Of a stretch of DNA of 64,000 nt, positions 1 to 8,741 are shown piece after piece. Below the pieces are notes generated by a model, which was not told the DNA's origin, did no database searches, and saw only the letters and a program-made list of their open reading frames with translations. The DNA lies in contig NZ_JAEEGC010000052.1 in assembly GCF_019207025.1 (NCBI RefSeq), positions 1-64,000 of the forward strand, read 5' to 3'. The position numbers and the translations under genes were made by a program. Numbering within the stretch: the stretch's first letter is position 1; each line of letters starts with the position of its first letter. The stretch comes from Clostridium thailandense (GTDB lineage: Bacteria > Bacillota > Clostridia > Clostridiales > Clostridiaceae).

Positions 1-89
1 AATATGAGGTATTTCTAATGAATTCATAAATATCTCTCCTCATAAAAATATTTTATAGTTATTGTTCCCATAATTACCAGCTATACATA

Positions 90-135
90 CATAAAAAGAA
101 CATCCATAGATTTGATTTACACAAATCTATGGATG
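90..135 (-). terminator. Intrinsic terminator after the 2-hydroxyacid dehydrogenase
   Basis: A perfect 13-bp stem (101-113 with 123-135) is followed, reading the minus strand, by a TTCTTTTTATG run. It is positioned to end the minus-strand transcript of the gene at 270-1247. Confidence 0.7.
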
Positions 136-141
136 TTCCCT

Positions 142-190
142 CCACGGCCGAAAGTAGACTTACACTCCTGCGTATAAGTCTACTTTCTGG
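142..190. repeat. Tip-only copy of the dispersed palindromic repeat
   Basis: This 49-bp stretch consists of two inverted tips (CCACGGCCGAAAGTAGACTT and, inverted, CCAGAAAGTAGACTTATACG) with almost no interior. The same tips bound the full-length copies at 8392-8700 and 32046-32282, so this looks like a minimal member of that family. Confidence 0.7.
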
Positions 191-269
191 TATAGGTATT
201 TATATAGTGCAACTGCCCTGTTTATACTTTTATGCTTTAAGCCTTATCATCTAGTTTTCTCATATAACT

Positions 270-1247
270 TTAAATTTGAACTATGTCACTAGTTTCCTCT
301 CCATTTAATATTTTTACTACATTACCTGAGGCTCTCTTTTTTAATTCTTCAAGCGATTCTATAGATAGATATGATACATGGGGTGTTACAAAAATATTCT
401 CACAGTTAAAAATCTCTTCATTTCCGCAAGGAGGCTCATTTTCTATAACATCAAGTACTGCCCCTGCTATGGTTCTATTTTTCACTGCTTCTACCATATC
501 TCTTTCATTGATAACTTTTCCTCTTGAAGCATTTATTATGTATGCCGTATTTTTCATAATTTTAAACTCTTTTTTCGAGATTAATGCTTTTGTTTCATCA
601 CAATATATTGTATTAATGCTTATATAATCAGCATTTCCTAATCCTGTTTCCAAGTCTACCTGTTTCACATCATATTCCTTAAGCACCTCCTCCTTAACAT
701 AAGGATCATATACCATAACATTCATTTTTATAGCCTTTGCTTTTTCAGCTATACTTCTGCCAATTCTTCCAAATCCAATAATAAAAAGTGTAGAGGAGTT
801 AATTCTTTTACCTATTTTTTTAGAAGCTTGATATCCCCACAGTCCTTTATTTGAATTTTCAATATAAAAGTACAAATTCTTATTTAGGAAAAATATTGCA
901 GCAATTACATAGTCCGAAATATCTTCTACACAATATCCTGGAACAGATGTAACCTTAATACCCTTTTCTTTAGCAGCTTCCACATCTACCCTATCATATC
1001 CTCCACCATAGATTGCAATGATCTTACATTTATTAAGTTTTTCTATAGTTTTTTTTGACATGTCAATATATACCTGACATAATATAGCATCTGCATCCTT
1101 ACCAAAATCCTCAAGGTCTTTTTCATAATCATCTCCAGAATGTTTTATTATGCAATTTGGAAAGCTATTCTTTAATATTTCTTCTTCAATTACATAGTCT
1201 GACCACTCTTCATCTATAATCCATATTAATGGCTTCACAGCATTCAC
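270..1247 (-). CDS. D-2-hydroxyacid dehydrogenase family protein (CtBP-like)
   Basis: A 325-residue cytoplasmic NAD-dependent 2-hydroxyacid dehydrogenase. The Rossmann motif GFGRIGRS lies near residue 160, NASRGKV near 240, the catalytic E in VIENEP near 270 and the catalytic H in TPHVSYLS near 290. Length and motif order fit the family, which reduces 2-oxoacids or oxidises 2-hydroxyacids. The substrate cannot be read from the sequence. In C-terminal-binding-protein-type members the substrate is usually unknown; phosphoglycerate dehydrogenase is less likely because no ACT domain is present. The gene stands alone, with a repeat and a terminator downstream. Confidence 0.88.
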   Translation of the reverse strand: MNAVKPLIWIIDEEWSDYVIEEEILKNSFPNCIIKHSGDDYEKDLEDFGKDADAILCQVYIDMSKKTIEKLNKCKIIAIYGGGYDRVDVEAAKEKGIKVTSVPGYCVEDISDYVIAAIFFLNKNLYFYIENSNKGLWGYQASKKIGKRINSSTLFIIGFGRIGRSIAEKAKAIKMNVMVYDPYVKEEVLKEYDVKQVDLETGLGNADYISINTIYCDETKALISKKEFKIMKNTAYIINASRGKVINERDMVEAVKNRTIAGAVLDVIENEPPCGNEEIFNCENIFVTPHVSYLSIESLEELKKRASGNVVKILNGEETSDIVQI

Positions 1248-1418
1248 TCCTTATAATATATTTATATATAGCATTTCTTGCAATTTTTTCTTTATCTCTA
1301 CCTTCACTAAAATTAGGTACACATTATCATAATTTTTCCATATCTCTTTTCTCTTCAGTTTGTTTGATCTTATTATACGGTTTGCACATCTACATAACGT
1401 CTATATATTTTTATACAG

Positions 1419-1459
1419 AAAAAAATCCTTGACTCTTACACTTTTGTCATAAGAGCCAA
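1419..1459 (-). terminator. Terminator of the thiamine-precursor transporter transcript
   Basis: A 10-bp stem (1429-1438 with 1450-1459, one mismatch) is followed on the minus strand by GGATTTTTTT. It lies just after the stop of the ATPase gene at 1467. Confidence 0.75.
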
Positions 1460-1466
1460 AGACTTT

Positions 1467-2198
1467 TTACATTAAATTTAGTATCTGCTTTTTTATATCT
1501 ATAAACTTATCTGAAGTTATTAAATCCTTTGTTCTATTTTGAGGTAGATCCACACATATTTTTTCCTTTATATAAGCAGGTTTATCGGACAATATATATA
1601 TTTTATTTGAGAGATAAATCGCTTCTTCTATATCGTGAGTTATAAGCAATATTGTACTATTTAGGTCTTTAATTACATCCAAAAGCCATGTTTGCATCTT
1701 GCTTCGTGTAATGGCGTCTAAAGCTCCAAAAGGCTCATCTAAAAGCATTATATTGCTAGAAGTCATATAAGTTCTTAAAAATGCTGCTCTTTGTCTCATT
1801 CCACCTGATAACTGAAAAGGATATTTATATTCATACCCCTTTAATCCATAGGCGTCAAAATAATCTATAACTTTCTTTCTTCCTTCTTTTCTGCTTCTAC
1901 CTTTAATATAAAGTGGTAAAGCTACGTTATCTATTATTTTTTTCCACGGTAGGAGTAAATCCTTTTGATGCATATAGCTTATTTCTCCTTCAACTGTAAC
2001 TTCTCCGTTGTCTGGTTTTAATATTCCTGATATTATATTTAATATAGTACTTTTGCCACTACCACTTGGCCCAAGAAGACTTACAAACTCACCTTCATTT
2101 ACCTCTAAACTTATATCTTTAAGTATGTAATCTTTTTCGAAGGATCTTGACACATTTTTCAATATAAGCTTTTTTTTACAGTCACTATTATTATCCAA
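1467..2198 (-). CDS. thiZ: ABC transporter ATPase, thiamine-precursor type (ThiZ-like)
   Basis: A 243-residue nitrate/sulfonate/taurine-family ABC ATPase. Walker A GPSGSGKST lies near residue 43, the Q-loop in YMHQKDLLLPW, the signature LSGGMRQR near 130, Walker B IMLLDEP near 150 and the switch His in LLITHDIEEA. On its own this family could also carry sulfonates. The TPP riboswitch upstream of its partner gene and the NMT1/THI5-type binding protein 20 nt upstream point to uptake of the thiamine pyrimidine moiety (HMP or a formylamino precursor). Last gene of the minus-strand cluster. Confidence 0.88.
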   Translation of the reverse strand: MDNNSDCKKKLILKNVSRSFEKDYILKDISLEVNEGEFVSLLGPSGSGKSTILNIISGILKPDNGEVTVEGEISYMHQKDLLLPWKKIIDNVALPLYIKGRSRKEGRKKVIDYFDAYGLKGYEYKYPFQLSGGMRQRAAFLRTYMTSSNIMLLDEPFGALDAITRSKMQTWLLDVIKDLNSTILLITHDIEEAIYLSNKIYILSDKPAYIKEKICVDLPQNRTKDLITSDKFIDIKKQILNLM

Positions 2199-2218
2199 AA
2201 TAACCTATCTCCTTTAAA

Positions 2219-3241
2219 CTATTTAGTTGGAAGGAATTCATTTGTGAATGCATCTTCTGCCTTCATATTCTTATTTATCAATTTCTTATCCAAAAGGAAC
2301 TTTGTATAATTGTTCCAAACTGTTGCTTTCATTTCTCCCCATCTTGAAGCATCTTCTTTATATTTGTTTTTCAAATACTTTTGGCTTTCAACAGCAAGAT
2401 TTTTATCTATTTCTGGTGCATTTTTAACAAGTATACCTGCTGCATCTTCTGGATTGCTCATAGCATATTCATATCCCTTTGTGGTAGCTTTCATAAACTT
2501 TTTAACCAACTCAGGTTTATTCTTCAAAGTATTCTCATTTGATATTAAAATAGGAGTATAGTAATCCAAATCTGGATTTAATTTTCTTACTTCAATATAA
2601 TCTAAAGGTATGTTTTTAAGTTTCGCATCTATGCCAGTCCATCCTTCATATATCCAAGCAAAATCCACATTACTCTTAGTTGCTGCAAAAAAGTCTTGAC
2701 TACCCATATCAACTATTTTAAGTTTATTGAAATCAGCACCTTCTTTTTGCATTATTGCTTGAAGTACAGCTTTCTCCGATGGCGATCCCCATCCTCCGTA
2801 AGTCTTTCCTTCAAAATCCTTTACAGTTTTTATATTTTTACTCTTTGGTGCTGCAAACCCAGAAGTATTGTGCTGAATTATAGCTGCTATAGCTTTTATA
2901 GGCAGTGGATTATCTGATGTTCTCGCATAAGTCAAGTCTTCCTGATAGCTTACACCAAAGTCACCTTTGCCAGCTGCTATTAAATTTCCTACCGCTCCTT
3001 CAGAAGGCTGGATTATTTCTACATCTAATCCTTCTTCTTTATAGTATCCTTTATCCTTAGCTACATATAAACCAGTATGATTAGTATTTGGGGTCCAATC
3101 AAGTATTACCTTGACCTTTGTTAACTCATTCTTATCCGCTGTGCTAGTTTCTGCCTTCTTACCTGTTGCTCCGCATCCTGCAAAAACAGAAGCAGTTATT
3201 ATACAAGAAGCTAAGATTGCAAAAATTCTTTTTCCTTTCAT
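2219..3241 (-). CDS. thiY: NMT1/THI5-like substrate-binding lipoprotein (ThiY-like)
   Basis: A 340-residue extracellular solute-binding protein with a lipoprotein signal peptide: basic MKGKR, hydrophobic core, lipobox SVFAGC with the lipidated Cys near residue 22. The mature part begins with [20 protein letters not shown], typical of NMT1/THI5-like pyrimidine-binding proteins. It also has an EGAVGNL-type ligand loop and [11 protein letters not shown]. It is preceded by a TPP riboswitch and intrinsic terminator (3301-3447), which supports thiamine-precursor binding and repression when TPP is plentiful. ThiZ follows 20 nt downstream. Confidence 0.9.
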   Translation of the reverse strand: MKGKRIFAILASCIITASVFAGCGATGKKAETSTADKNELTKVKVILDWTPNTNHTGLYVAKDKGYYKEEGLDVEIIQPSEGAVGNLIAAGKGDFGVSYQEDLTYARTSDNPLPIKAIAAIIQHNTSGFAAPKSKNIKTVKDFEGKTYGGWGSPSEKAVLQAIMQKEGADFNKLKIVDMGSQDFFAATKSNVDFAWIYEGWTGIDAKLKNIPLDYIEVRKLNPDLDYYTPILISNENTLKNKPELVKKFMKATTKGYEYAMSNPEDAAGILVKNAPEIDKNLAVESQKYLKNKYKEDASRWGEMKATVWNNYTKFLLDKKLINKNMKAEDAFTNEFLPTK

Positions 3242-3300
3242 ATTAAAATGTTACCTCCTTAGATTTATTTAACTAATTATTAATTGAAACATCTAAATAG

Positions 3301-3338
3301 CATAAAATTAAACCCTTCTCTAAATTCGAAAAGGGTTA
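3301..3338 (-). terminator. Riboswitch expression-platform terminator
   Basis: A stem of AACCCTTTTC pairing with GAGAAGGGTT (3311-3338), followed on the minus strand by TTTAATTTTATG. It lies between the TPP aptamer and thiY, so it is the likely ligand-controlled terminator. Confidence 0.75.
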
Positions 3339-3365
3339 AAATAGCACAATAAAATCAAACTATTT

Positions 3366-3447
3366 TCCCTCCGTTGGCATTACCCAATTCAGGTTGTAAG
3401 GGTCGAAGCTTTAACTTCCTCTCAGACAATAACATTGCCTCCCCCAA
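3366..3447 (-). promoter_or_regulatory. TPP (thi-box) riboswitch
   Basis: Read on the minus strand, the element starts with GGGGG, has the conserved CTGAGA, then GACCCTT, AACCTGA, TTGGGTAATGCCAACGGA. These are the hallmark THI-box blocks in the right order and spacing. It sits 124 nt upstream of thiY, but downstream of the permease gene, so it directly controls only thiY and thiZ. Confidence 0.95.
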
Positions 3448-3524
3448 TTTATTATTTAAAAATAATTAACACCTAAAGTATATCATTCTATGTATAATTA
3501 TGTCAAATCATAACGGTATATCTG

Positions 3525-4307
3525 CTATCTTTCTCTTATTTTTCTCTGCCACGGCATAAATATATATTGGAGCATATACATAAATACGAATAAAGCCATG
3601 CTTAATATTATTATTACAATTATGGCAGCAAATATTTTATCAAGAGCATAGGCATTCTTAGCCCTTACCATAAATATACCAAGACCTTTATCTCCTCCAA
3701 GCCACTCGCCAATTACTGCTCCCATTATACTATATGTTGCTGCTATTCTAAGACCCGAGAAAAAAGAACCTAAACAACCTGGAAACTTAACAAAAATAAA
3801 TTTTTGTATTCTGGAAGCTCCCATTATATCCATCAAACTCAACATATCGTTATCAGCTTCCTCTAATCCATCAACTAAACTTATGACAATAGGAAAAAAA
3901 CATACCATTATGACTACTATAACTTTAGGAAGCACCCCAAAACCAAACCATATTATAAAGATTGGTGCTAAGGCTATAGTCGGTATAGTTTGAGAAATTA
4001 CAAGTATAGGATAAATACAGCTTTTTATTAATTTTATGCTGTCCATAAGTACTGCTAATACTATTGCTAAAATTATCGAAAACAAAAATCCTATAACTGC
4101 TTCATATAGAGTCGCATAAATGTGAGGTTTTAAATCCGGCATAATTCTAAAAAGTGTGCTAACTATATCACTTGGAGAAGGAAGTATATACTTAGGTATA
4201 CCACCTTTATCTACGGCTAACTGCCATGAAAATATTAATACAAACTGAAAAATAATAGATATAAATCTATTAATTGATTTTTTATAACTCTTCATTTTAT
4301 TGCACAT
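3525..4307 (-). CDS. thiX: ABC transporter permease (ThiX-like)
   Basis: A 260-residue inner-membrane permease of the BPD-transport (SsuC/TauC/ThiX) family. It has about six hydrophobic segments and an EAA-type loop near residue 165 (LMDIMGASRIQKFIFVKFPG). The N-terminus GGIPKYILPSPSDI is characteristic of this family. A start at codon 1 (after TTAGG) or at the Met four codons on are both possible. It presumably forms the channel for ThiY/ThiZ encoded just downstream, but unlike them it lies upstream of the riboswitch, 40 nt behind a TatD-like gene. Confidence 0.87.
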   Translation of the reverse strand: MCNKMKSYKKSINRFISIIFQFVLIFSWQLAVDKGGIPKYILPSPSDIVSTLFRIMPDLKPHIYATLYEAVIGFLFSIILAIVLAVLMDSIKLIKSCIYPILVISQTIPTIALAPIFIIWFGFGVLPKVIVVIMVCFFPIVISLVDGLEEADNDMLSLMDIMGASRIQKFIFVKFPGCLGSFFSGLRIAATYSIMGAVIGEWLGGDKGLGIFMVRAKNAYALDKIFAAIIVIIILSMALFVFMYMLQYIFMPWQRKIRER

Positions 4308-4316
4308 CCTAATTGC

Positions 4317-4348
4317 ATTTCAACTAAGTCCTTAAGCTCAGTTGAAAT
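4317..4348 (-). other. Stem-loop between the TatD-like gene and the permease
   Basis: A perfect 9-bp inverted repeat (ATTTCAACT with AGTTGAAAT, 14-nt loop) lies at the junction of the two genes. No U-run follows, so it may be a processing or weak attenuation site rather than a terminator. Confidence 0.4.
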
Positions 4349-5121
4349 CATATTGTTTTTGTCGATATCATTTCCCAAAGTTCTTTTCCGACTAAGTTTT
4401 TAAAATTATATTCAAGTTGTTCTTCAAAGCAGCTAATATTGATTCCTTTAATTTTAGCTAGCTCTTCCACAACCTTTTTTATCAATATAGGCATTCCTAT
4501 ATTTCCACTTAACCATTCCTCTGCTTCTGGTCCGTCAGTCTCTACAAGAATTTTATCTCGAGGTATACTATTTGCTATTTCTTTTATTATGTTGGAATAA
4601 AAGAGTTCTGTACTTATTGTAAAATAATATCCCTTATTTATCAACTTGAGTAAAGTATCTTTAGGCCCTGAATACCAATGAATTATCACTCTATTTAAGG
4701 AATATTTATCTAGAAGTTTTAAAACTTCATCCTCAGCACCTTTAGTATGGATATTTACTACTTTATCTAATTTTGCAGCTTTACTTAAAAAGAACTCAAA
4801 TACATTCAATTGGTCTTCAAAGCTTGTCTTGTCCTCTACCCAAAAAAAGTCCAGTCCTATTTCCCCTATCATTGGTGTCTCCTCTATGTAAGGAATAAGC
4901 CTTTCCAAGTCCTTATTGCGTCCCTTAGCTTTCCATGGATGTATTCCAAAGGTTGGAACTACATAAGGGCTCTTCAAAGCTGTTTCTTTATTTTTCAAAT
5001 ATGATTGAACATCTGTAGAATTAGCTATAGTTAATATTTTATTTTGATTTATTTCTTCTATAGCTTGTTCTAAATCTTTTTCTTTATATTGATCTATATG
5101 TGTATGAGCATCTATAATCAT
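4348..5121 (-). CDS. TatD-family metal-dependent hydrolase
   Basis: A TatD-type amidohydrolase fold protein of about 257 residues. It opens with MIIDAHTHID (metal-binding HxH), then has IGEIGLDF, VNIHTKGAED and VETDGPEA, the usual metal-ligand strands. I chose the ATG at 5121 because the motif begins there and GGAG lies upstream; an upstream in-frame ATG at 5148 would add nine hydrophobic residues with no ribosome site. Family members are DNases or cyclic amidohydrolases, and the exact substrate is unknown. It is first in the cluster with thiX, though no functional link to thiamine is evident. Confidence 0.8.
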   Translation of the reverse strand: MIIDAHTHIDQYKEKDLEQAIEEINQNKILTIANSTDVQSYLKNKETALKSPYVVPTFGIHPWKAKGRNKDLERLIPYIEETPMIGEIGLDFFWVEDKTSFEDQLNVFEFFLSKAAKLDKVVNIHTKGAEDEVLKLLDKYSLNRVIIHWYSGPKDTLLKLINKGYYFTISTELFYSNIIKEIANSIPRDKILVETDGPEAEEWLSGNIGMPILIKKVVEELAKIKGINISCFEEQLEYNFKNLVGKELWEMISTKTI

Positions 5122-5239
5122 TATAAATAACACACTCCATAAATACATTTTTTATTGCATTTTAATCATATTATATATTTTTATAACATTCAACTTTTTA
5201 CAGCATATATTTTCTTTTAAATCAAACAATTTTACTCAA

Positions 5240-5286
5240 CATAACAAAAATAGTTGAAAAATAATCAATTATCTTTCAACTATTTT
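5240..5286 (-). terminator. Terminator overlapping the end of the small gene at 5269
   Basis: A 13-bp perfect stem (5247-5259 with 5274-5286) is followed on the minus strand by TGTTATGTT after a run of T. The small gene's stop codon lies in the loop, so translation would end before transcription does. Confidence 0.7.
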
Positions 5287-5451
5287 ATTTATAATTTTTT
5301 CTTCTATAAGTTCACTTTTACTAAACCCTTTTTTAAAATATCTTATCTGCTTGTATTTAACTCCAGTCATTTCAAAATCCAAAACATCTATTCTATCTCC
5401 TTTATAAACAACTGGTTCTTTTTCATTCTTCAAAAACACATGTAATTCCAA
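5269..5451 (-). CDS. Small protein of unknown function (60 residues)
   Basis: I do not recognise the family. A TTG start at 5451 is chosen because AAGGAG sits seven bases before it. The frame is open seven codons further, but those codons encode the ribosome site itself. The product is charged, soluble and without membrane segments (MELHVFLKNEKEPVVYKGDR...). It has its own terminator, which argues that it is a real monocistronic gene. Confidence 0.6.
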   Translation of the reverse strand: MELHVFLKNEKEPVVYKGDRIDVLDFEMTGVKYKQIRYFKKGFSKSELIEEKIINKIVER

Positions 5452-5544
5452 AAGTTTTCTCCTTCCTAACAAAATCTCTATAATTTAATATTTTTTCTTT
5501 CAAATTCCTTGCCTTACTTTCAAACCATGAACCAATATATATTT

Positions 5545-5917
5545 TTATACTGCCATGATAGGAGATGCTAAAATCATTCCCCATACTCCAAATAAACTTC
5601 CTCCTACAGTTATACCTAAAATGATTAAAAATGGACTTAATCCAACTTTATCACCTACAAGCTTAGGCTCCAAAAAACAAGCATCAAATTGTTGAAGTAA
5701 CACTAGAAATATTACTACCCAAACAGCTCTCTTCGGGTCATAAAAAAGGTTTATTATAAAAGGTGGAATCATACCTATAAATGACCCAAAGTAAGGTATC
5801 ATATTAGTTATTCCCACTATTATAGATATGAGCAGTGCATATGGAGATTTAAATATAATTAATCCTATAAAACATATAGCACCTATTATTAATGAGTCTA
5901 TTGCTTTAGTTCCTAAA
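5545..5917 (-). pseudogene. AI-2E family transporter, 3' remnant
   Basis: The reading frame carries the C-terminal membrane region of an AI-2E/PerM-type exporter: AIDSLIIGAICFIGLI, GITNMIPYFGSFIG, QQFDACFLEPKLVGDKVGLS and GSLFGVWGMILASPIMAV. Intact members have roughly 340-380 residues, but only about 123 codons remain. The first two thirds are missing and the frame runs straight into a half copy of the dispersed repeat at 5920. The 3' end also stops about 20-30 residues early. It is therefore a truncated, non-functional gene. Confidence 0.85.
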
Positions 5918-5919
5918 TA

Positions 5920-6000
5920 TAAGCTTTAGACTTATCAAAAGTATTTATTGTGCTGGAAAAATGTCAATATATCCGGTCGCATAAGTTAAGTGTCGGCCGT
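5920..6000. repeat. Right-half copy of the dispersed palindromic repeat
   Basis: This stretch is nearly identical to the right arm of the full copy at 8392-8700, from TAAGCTTTAGACTTATCAAA to the tip AAGTTAAGTGTCGGCCG. The left arm is absent, and the breakpoint coincides with the truncated AI-2E gene. Confidence 0.85.
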
Positions 6001-6032
6001 ATTCATCTACATTAAGGTTTTAGTGTTTCTAC

Positions 6033-6866
6033 CTATCTTGCTACATTAGGAATAACATGGTAAATGTATCCGCTGCATGCCCCTAATATAGCTATAAGTC
6101 CAAAGTAAGTTACAGCATATATGATCCTTGTGGATCTTTCAACCTCATAGTATTTTTTATTCGAATCCTTATAATATTTATATAATTGTATTACGCTTAA
6201 AACTAAAATCATTATTATTATGGGATTGAAATGTATTAATGCTGCAAAGGCCATTAATGGTATACCAATAATCCAAAGCATAGGTGATATAGCTGTAACA
6301 ACACGTCCACCATCTAATGGATGCACAGGTATAAGATTAAACAAATTAAGTATAAAGCCAGTATATGCTAGTGCTATAAATACACTTTTACCTGTTACAT
6401 AATAAATTACTAAACACATTAAGGCGCTTATACTTCCTAAGACAGGCCCTCCTATAGCCACAAAAGCTTCTATAGATGCATCTGCTGGTTCTTCCTTCAT
6501 TGAAATAAGCGCTCCCACAAAAGGTATAAATATTGGTGTAGAAACAGGTAGTTTAACTCTTTTTGCTGCAAAATAATGGCCCATTTCATGCATAAACAAT
6601 AACAATACAAAACCTACTCCAAAGACCCAACCATGAAGCTTAGCATATATCCAAATCATAACCAACATAGATCCAAAAGTTGATGCTAACTTACCTAATT
6701 TAAGAAATACAAGCAAGAACTTAAGCTTTACAAAAAACTTAGCTACTAGTGCACCAGCTATACCTAAACCCGCCCATTTACCTTTTTTAGCTTTCTCTTT
6801 ATCTACATTCTTTACTATCTGAACTCCGTCCTGCTCTTTTAGTTCAAATTTTATATTGTCATCCAT
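6033..6866 (-). CDS. Site-2 protease family (M50) membrane metalloprotease
   Basis: A 277-residue polytopic membrane protein with the zinc motif HEMGHYFAAKR near residue 93 and the second motif NLIPVHPLDGGR near 190, where the Asp is the third zinc ligand. These define the M50/S2P intramembrane protease family. Members cleave membrane-embedded substrates such as anti-sigma factors. No PDZ domain is visible and no obvious substrate is encoded nearby. The N-terminal 40 residues are charged and cytosolic. Monocistronic, ATG preceded by a GGGGG-type ribosome site. Confidence 0.88.
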   Translation of the reverse strand: MDDNIKFELKEQDGVQIVKNVDKEKAKKGKWAGLGIAGALVAKFFVKLKFLLVFLKLGKLASTFGSMLVMIWIYAKLHGWVFGVGFVLLLFMHEMGHYFAAKRVKLPVSTPIFIPFVGALISMKEEPADASIEAFVAIGGPVLGSISALMCLVIYYVTGKSVFIALAYTGFILNLFNLIPVHPLDGGRVVTAISPMLWIIGIPLMAFAALIHFNPIIIMILVLSVIQLYKYYKDSNKKYYEVERSTRIIYAVTYFGLIAILGACSGYIYHVIPNVAR

Positions 6867-7071
6867 TTTAACGCCCCCTTAAAAGCAGTATTTAATATTG
6901 CTTTTAAATTTTATAATAACCATATTTTATCATCATTACAATTATTAATCAAGGCATCATTTAGCTTAAAATATTTCTTAGATATATTAATTAGGAGTAA
7001 ACTGTTAATATAAGCCACTTTTTCTTTCATTTTCTTTAAGTTAATATGTTTCTTGCTTATAGATAACCACA

Positions 7072-7091
7072 CCAGAAAGTAAACTTACTTT
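7072..7091. repeat. Isolated tip of the dispersed repeat at the aminopeptidase stop
   Basis: CCAGAAAGTAAACTTA matches the outer tip of the repeat copy at 38318. It overlaps the stop codon of the aminopeptidase gene, suggesting that the last codons and stop come from repeat sequence or from its excision scar. Confidence 0.5.
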
Positions 7092-8200
7092 AAATTCTCA
7101 GGATTTAATCCTTTTAGTTCATCAATTACAAACTGACCGTCTTTTCTTATTAATACATCATCAAAATAAATCTCACCGCCACCATATTCAGGTCTTTGTA
7201 TGTATACTAAATCCCAATGAACTGAAGATTTGTTTCCATTAAAGCAATCATCATAGGATGCTCCTGGTGTAAAATGAATTGAACCTGCTATTTTTTCATC
7301 AAATAAAGTTTCTTTCATTGGCTTTAATATATATGGATTAACTCCTATTGCAAATTCCCCTACATATCTTGAACCTTCATCAGTATCAAACACTTTATTT
7401 ATTCTTTCGGTATCATTAGCTGTTGCATTTATTATTTTTCCATCTTTAAATTCTAAGCTTATATTTTCATAAGTAAATCCATTATACACAGCTGGTGTAT
7501 TATATGTAATATATCCATTTACTGAATCTTTAACCGGTGCAGAGTAAACTTCTCCATCTGGAACGTTTAACTTTCCATCACATTTTATAGCATTCAATCC
7601 TTTTATAGAGAAGGTTAAATCTGTTCCCTCTCCTTTTATATAAACTCTATCCGTTTTATTCATAAGTTCTACTAATGAGTCCATAGCCTTCGACATTTTT
7701 TCATAATCTAAGTTACAAACATTAAAATAAAAATCTTCAAAAGCTTCAGTGCTGCTTTCTGCCGATTGAGCCATAGCTGCTGTTGGATATCTTAAAACTA
7801 CCCATTTAGTCTTAGGAACTCTTATTTCGCCATGGACAGGCTGCCAAAACTTTTTCATTACAAGAGACATATTCTCTCCAGGGACATCTGAAGTCTCAGT
7901 TAAATTGCTAGGAGCTCTTAGTCCTATATAAGCATCCATATCTGCCATTCTAGCCGCTTCATATTTAGCCATTAATTCCAATTGTTCTTCAGTACAATTC
8001 ATATATAGTGTCCTGTCAACCTCTGGTAGCTTATTTGTTACAAATGGGATTCCTCCCGCTAAATAGGTTTGATTAATTAATTCAAGTGTTAAAGGATTTG
8101 GCGTACCTATTGTTTCTATTAGAACCTTTTCGCCACTTTTAATACCACAAGAGTAATTAATTAAGTTTTTGGCAAGTGTTACTATTCTAGGGTCTTTCAT
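7085..8200 (-). CDS. M29-family aminopeptidase
   Basis: A 371-residue cytosolic metallo-aminopeptidase of the thermophilic-aminopeptidase (AmpS/PepS, M29) family. Diagnostic segments are KGEGTDLTFSIKG, the metal-ligand glutamates in EFAIGVNP and SLEFKDGKI, and SVHWDLVYIQRPEYGGGEIY near the C-terminus with the ligand His and Asp. Length is normal for clostridial members. It releases N-terminal residues from peptides, fitting an amino-acid-fermenting lifestyle. AGGAGG precedes the ATG. The stop codon falls in a repeat tip (see 7072-7091). Confidence 0.9.
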   Translation of the reverse strand: MKDPRIVTLAKNLINYSCGIKSGEKVLIETIGTPNPLTLELINQTYLAGGIPFVTNKLPEVDRTLYMNCTEEQLELMAKYEAARMADMDAYIGLRAPSNLTETSDVPGENMSLVMKKFWQPVHGEIRVPKTKWVVLRYPTAAMAQSAESSTEAFEDFYFNVCNLDYEKMSKAMDSLVELMNKTDRVYIKGEGTDLTFSIKGLNAIKCDGKLNVPDGEVYSAPVKDSVNGYITYNTPAVYNGFTYENISLEFKDGKIINATANDTERINKVFDTDEGSRYVGEFAIGVNPYILKPMKETLFDEKIAGSIHFTPGASYDDCFNGNKSSVHWDLVYIQRPEYGGGEIYFDDVLIRKDGQFVIDELKGLNPENLK

Positions 8201-8391
8201 TTAAAGATTCCTCCTTTAAGTATTTTTATGTAATCATAATAGGCTTAGTATGTTATTCAATACTAAACCTATAGCACATATAATAGTATATCACTAATAA
8301 ACTAATAAAAACATATTTTACTATATATTTACAAATTGCATTCAGGAAACTTATTAATCCAAAGGGCTGCTGCGCTATATAGATATTCATA

Positions 8392-8700
8392 CCAGACACT
8401 TAACTTATACGCAGGGATATATTGACATTCTGGAAGGCACATTAAATACTTTTGTTATAAGTCTTAGCGAAATATTTTAGAAAGTCTTAGAGCTATTGAT
8501 ATGTTTGAGGTACGAGTTTATCAATGGTTCTTAGAGATTAATGAAACTCCTCTTCCTTACGTCAGATGAGTAAGCGATTCACACAAAATCGAAGATTTGG
8601 GTTCTCTGCTTAAATACTAAGCTTTAGACTTATCAAAAGTATTTATTGTGCCGGAAGAATGTCAATATATCCCGGAGTATAAGTTAAATGTCGGCCGTGG
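8392..8700. repeat. Full-length dispersed palindromic repeat, 309 bp
   Basis: Both ends carry the inverted tip (CCAGACACTTAACTTATACG on the left; its counterpart ending TAAATGTCGGCCG on the right). The inner arms also pair (ATACTTTTGTTATAAGTCTTAGC with its inverse near 8622-8645), and an inner hairpin surrounds TGTTTGAGGTACGAGT. It carries about 70 bp more in the middle than the copy at 32046. No protein is encoded. The rest of the 8201-8741 gap shows nothing else I can name. Confidence 0.85.
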
Positions 8701-8741
8701 TTTTCTATATATAGTACACCAGCCCTTTCTAACACCTTTTA

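Noticed and set aside
1229..1432. A 67-codon plus-strand frame between the dehydrogenase and ThiZ genes
   Set aside because: No ribosome site, overlaps a terminator and has the low-complexity hydrophobic look of AT-rich spacer.
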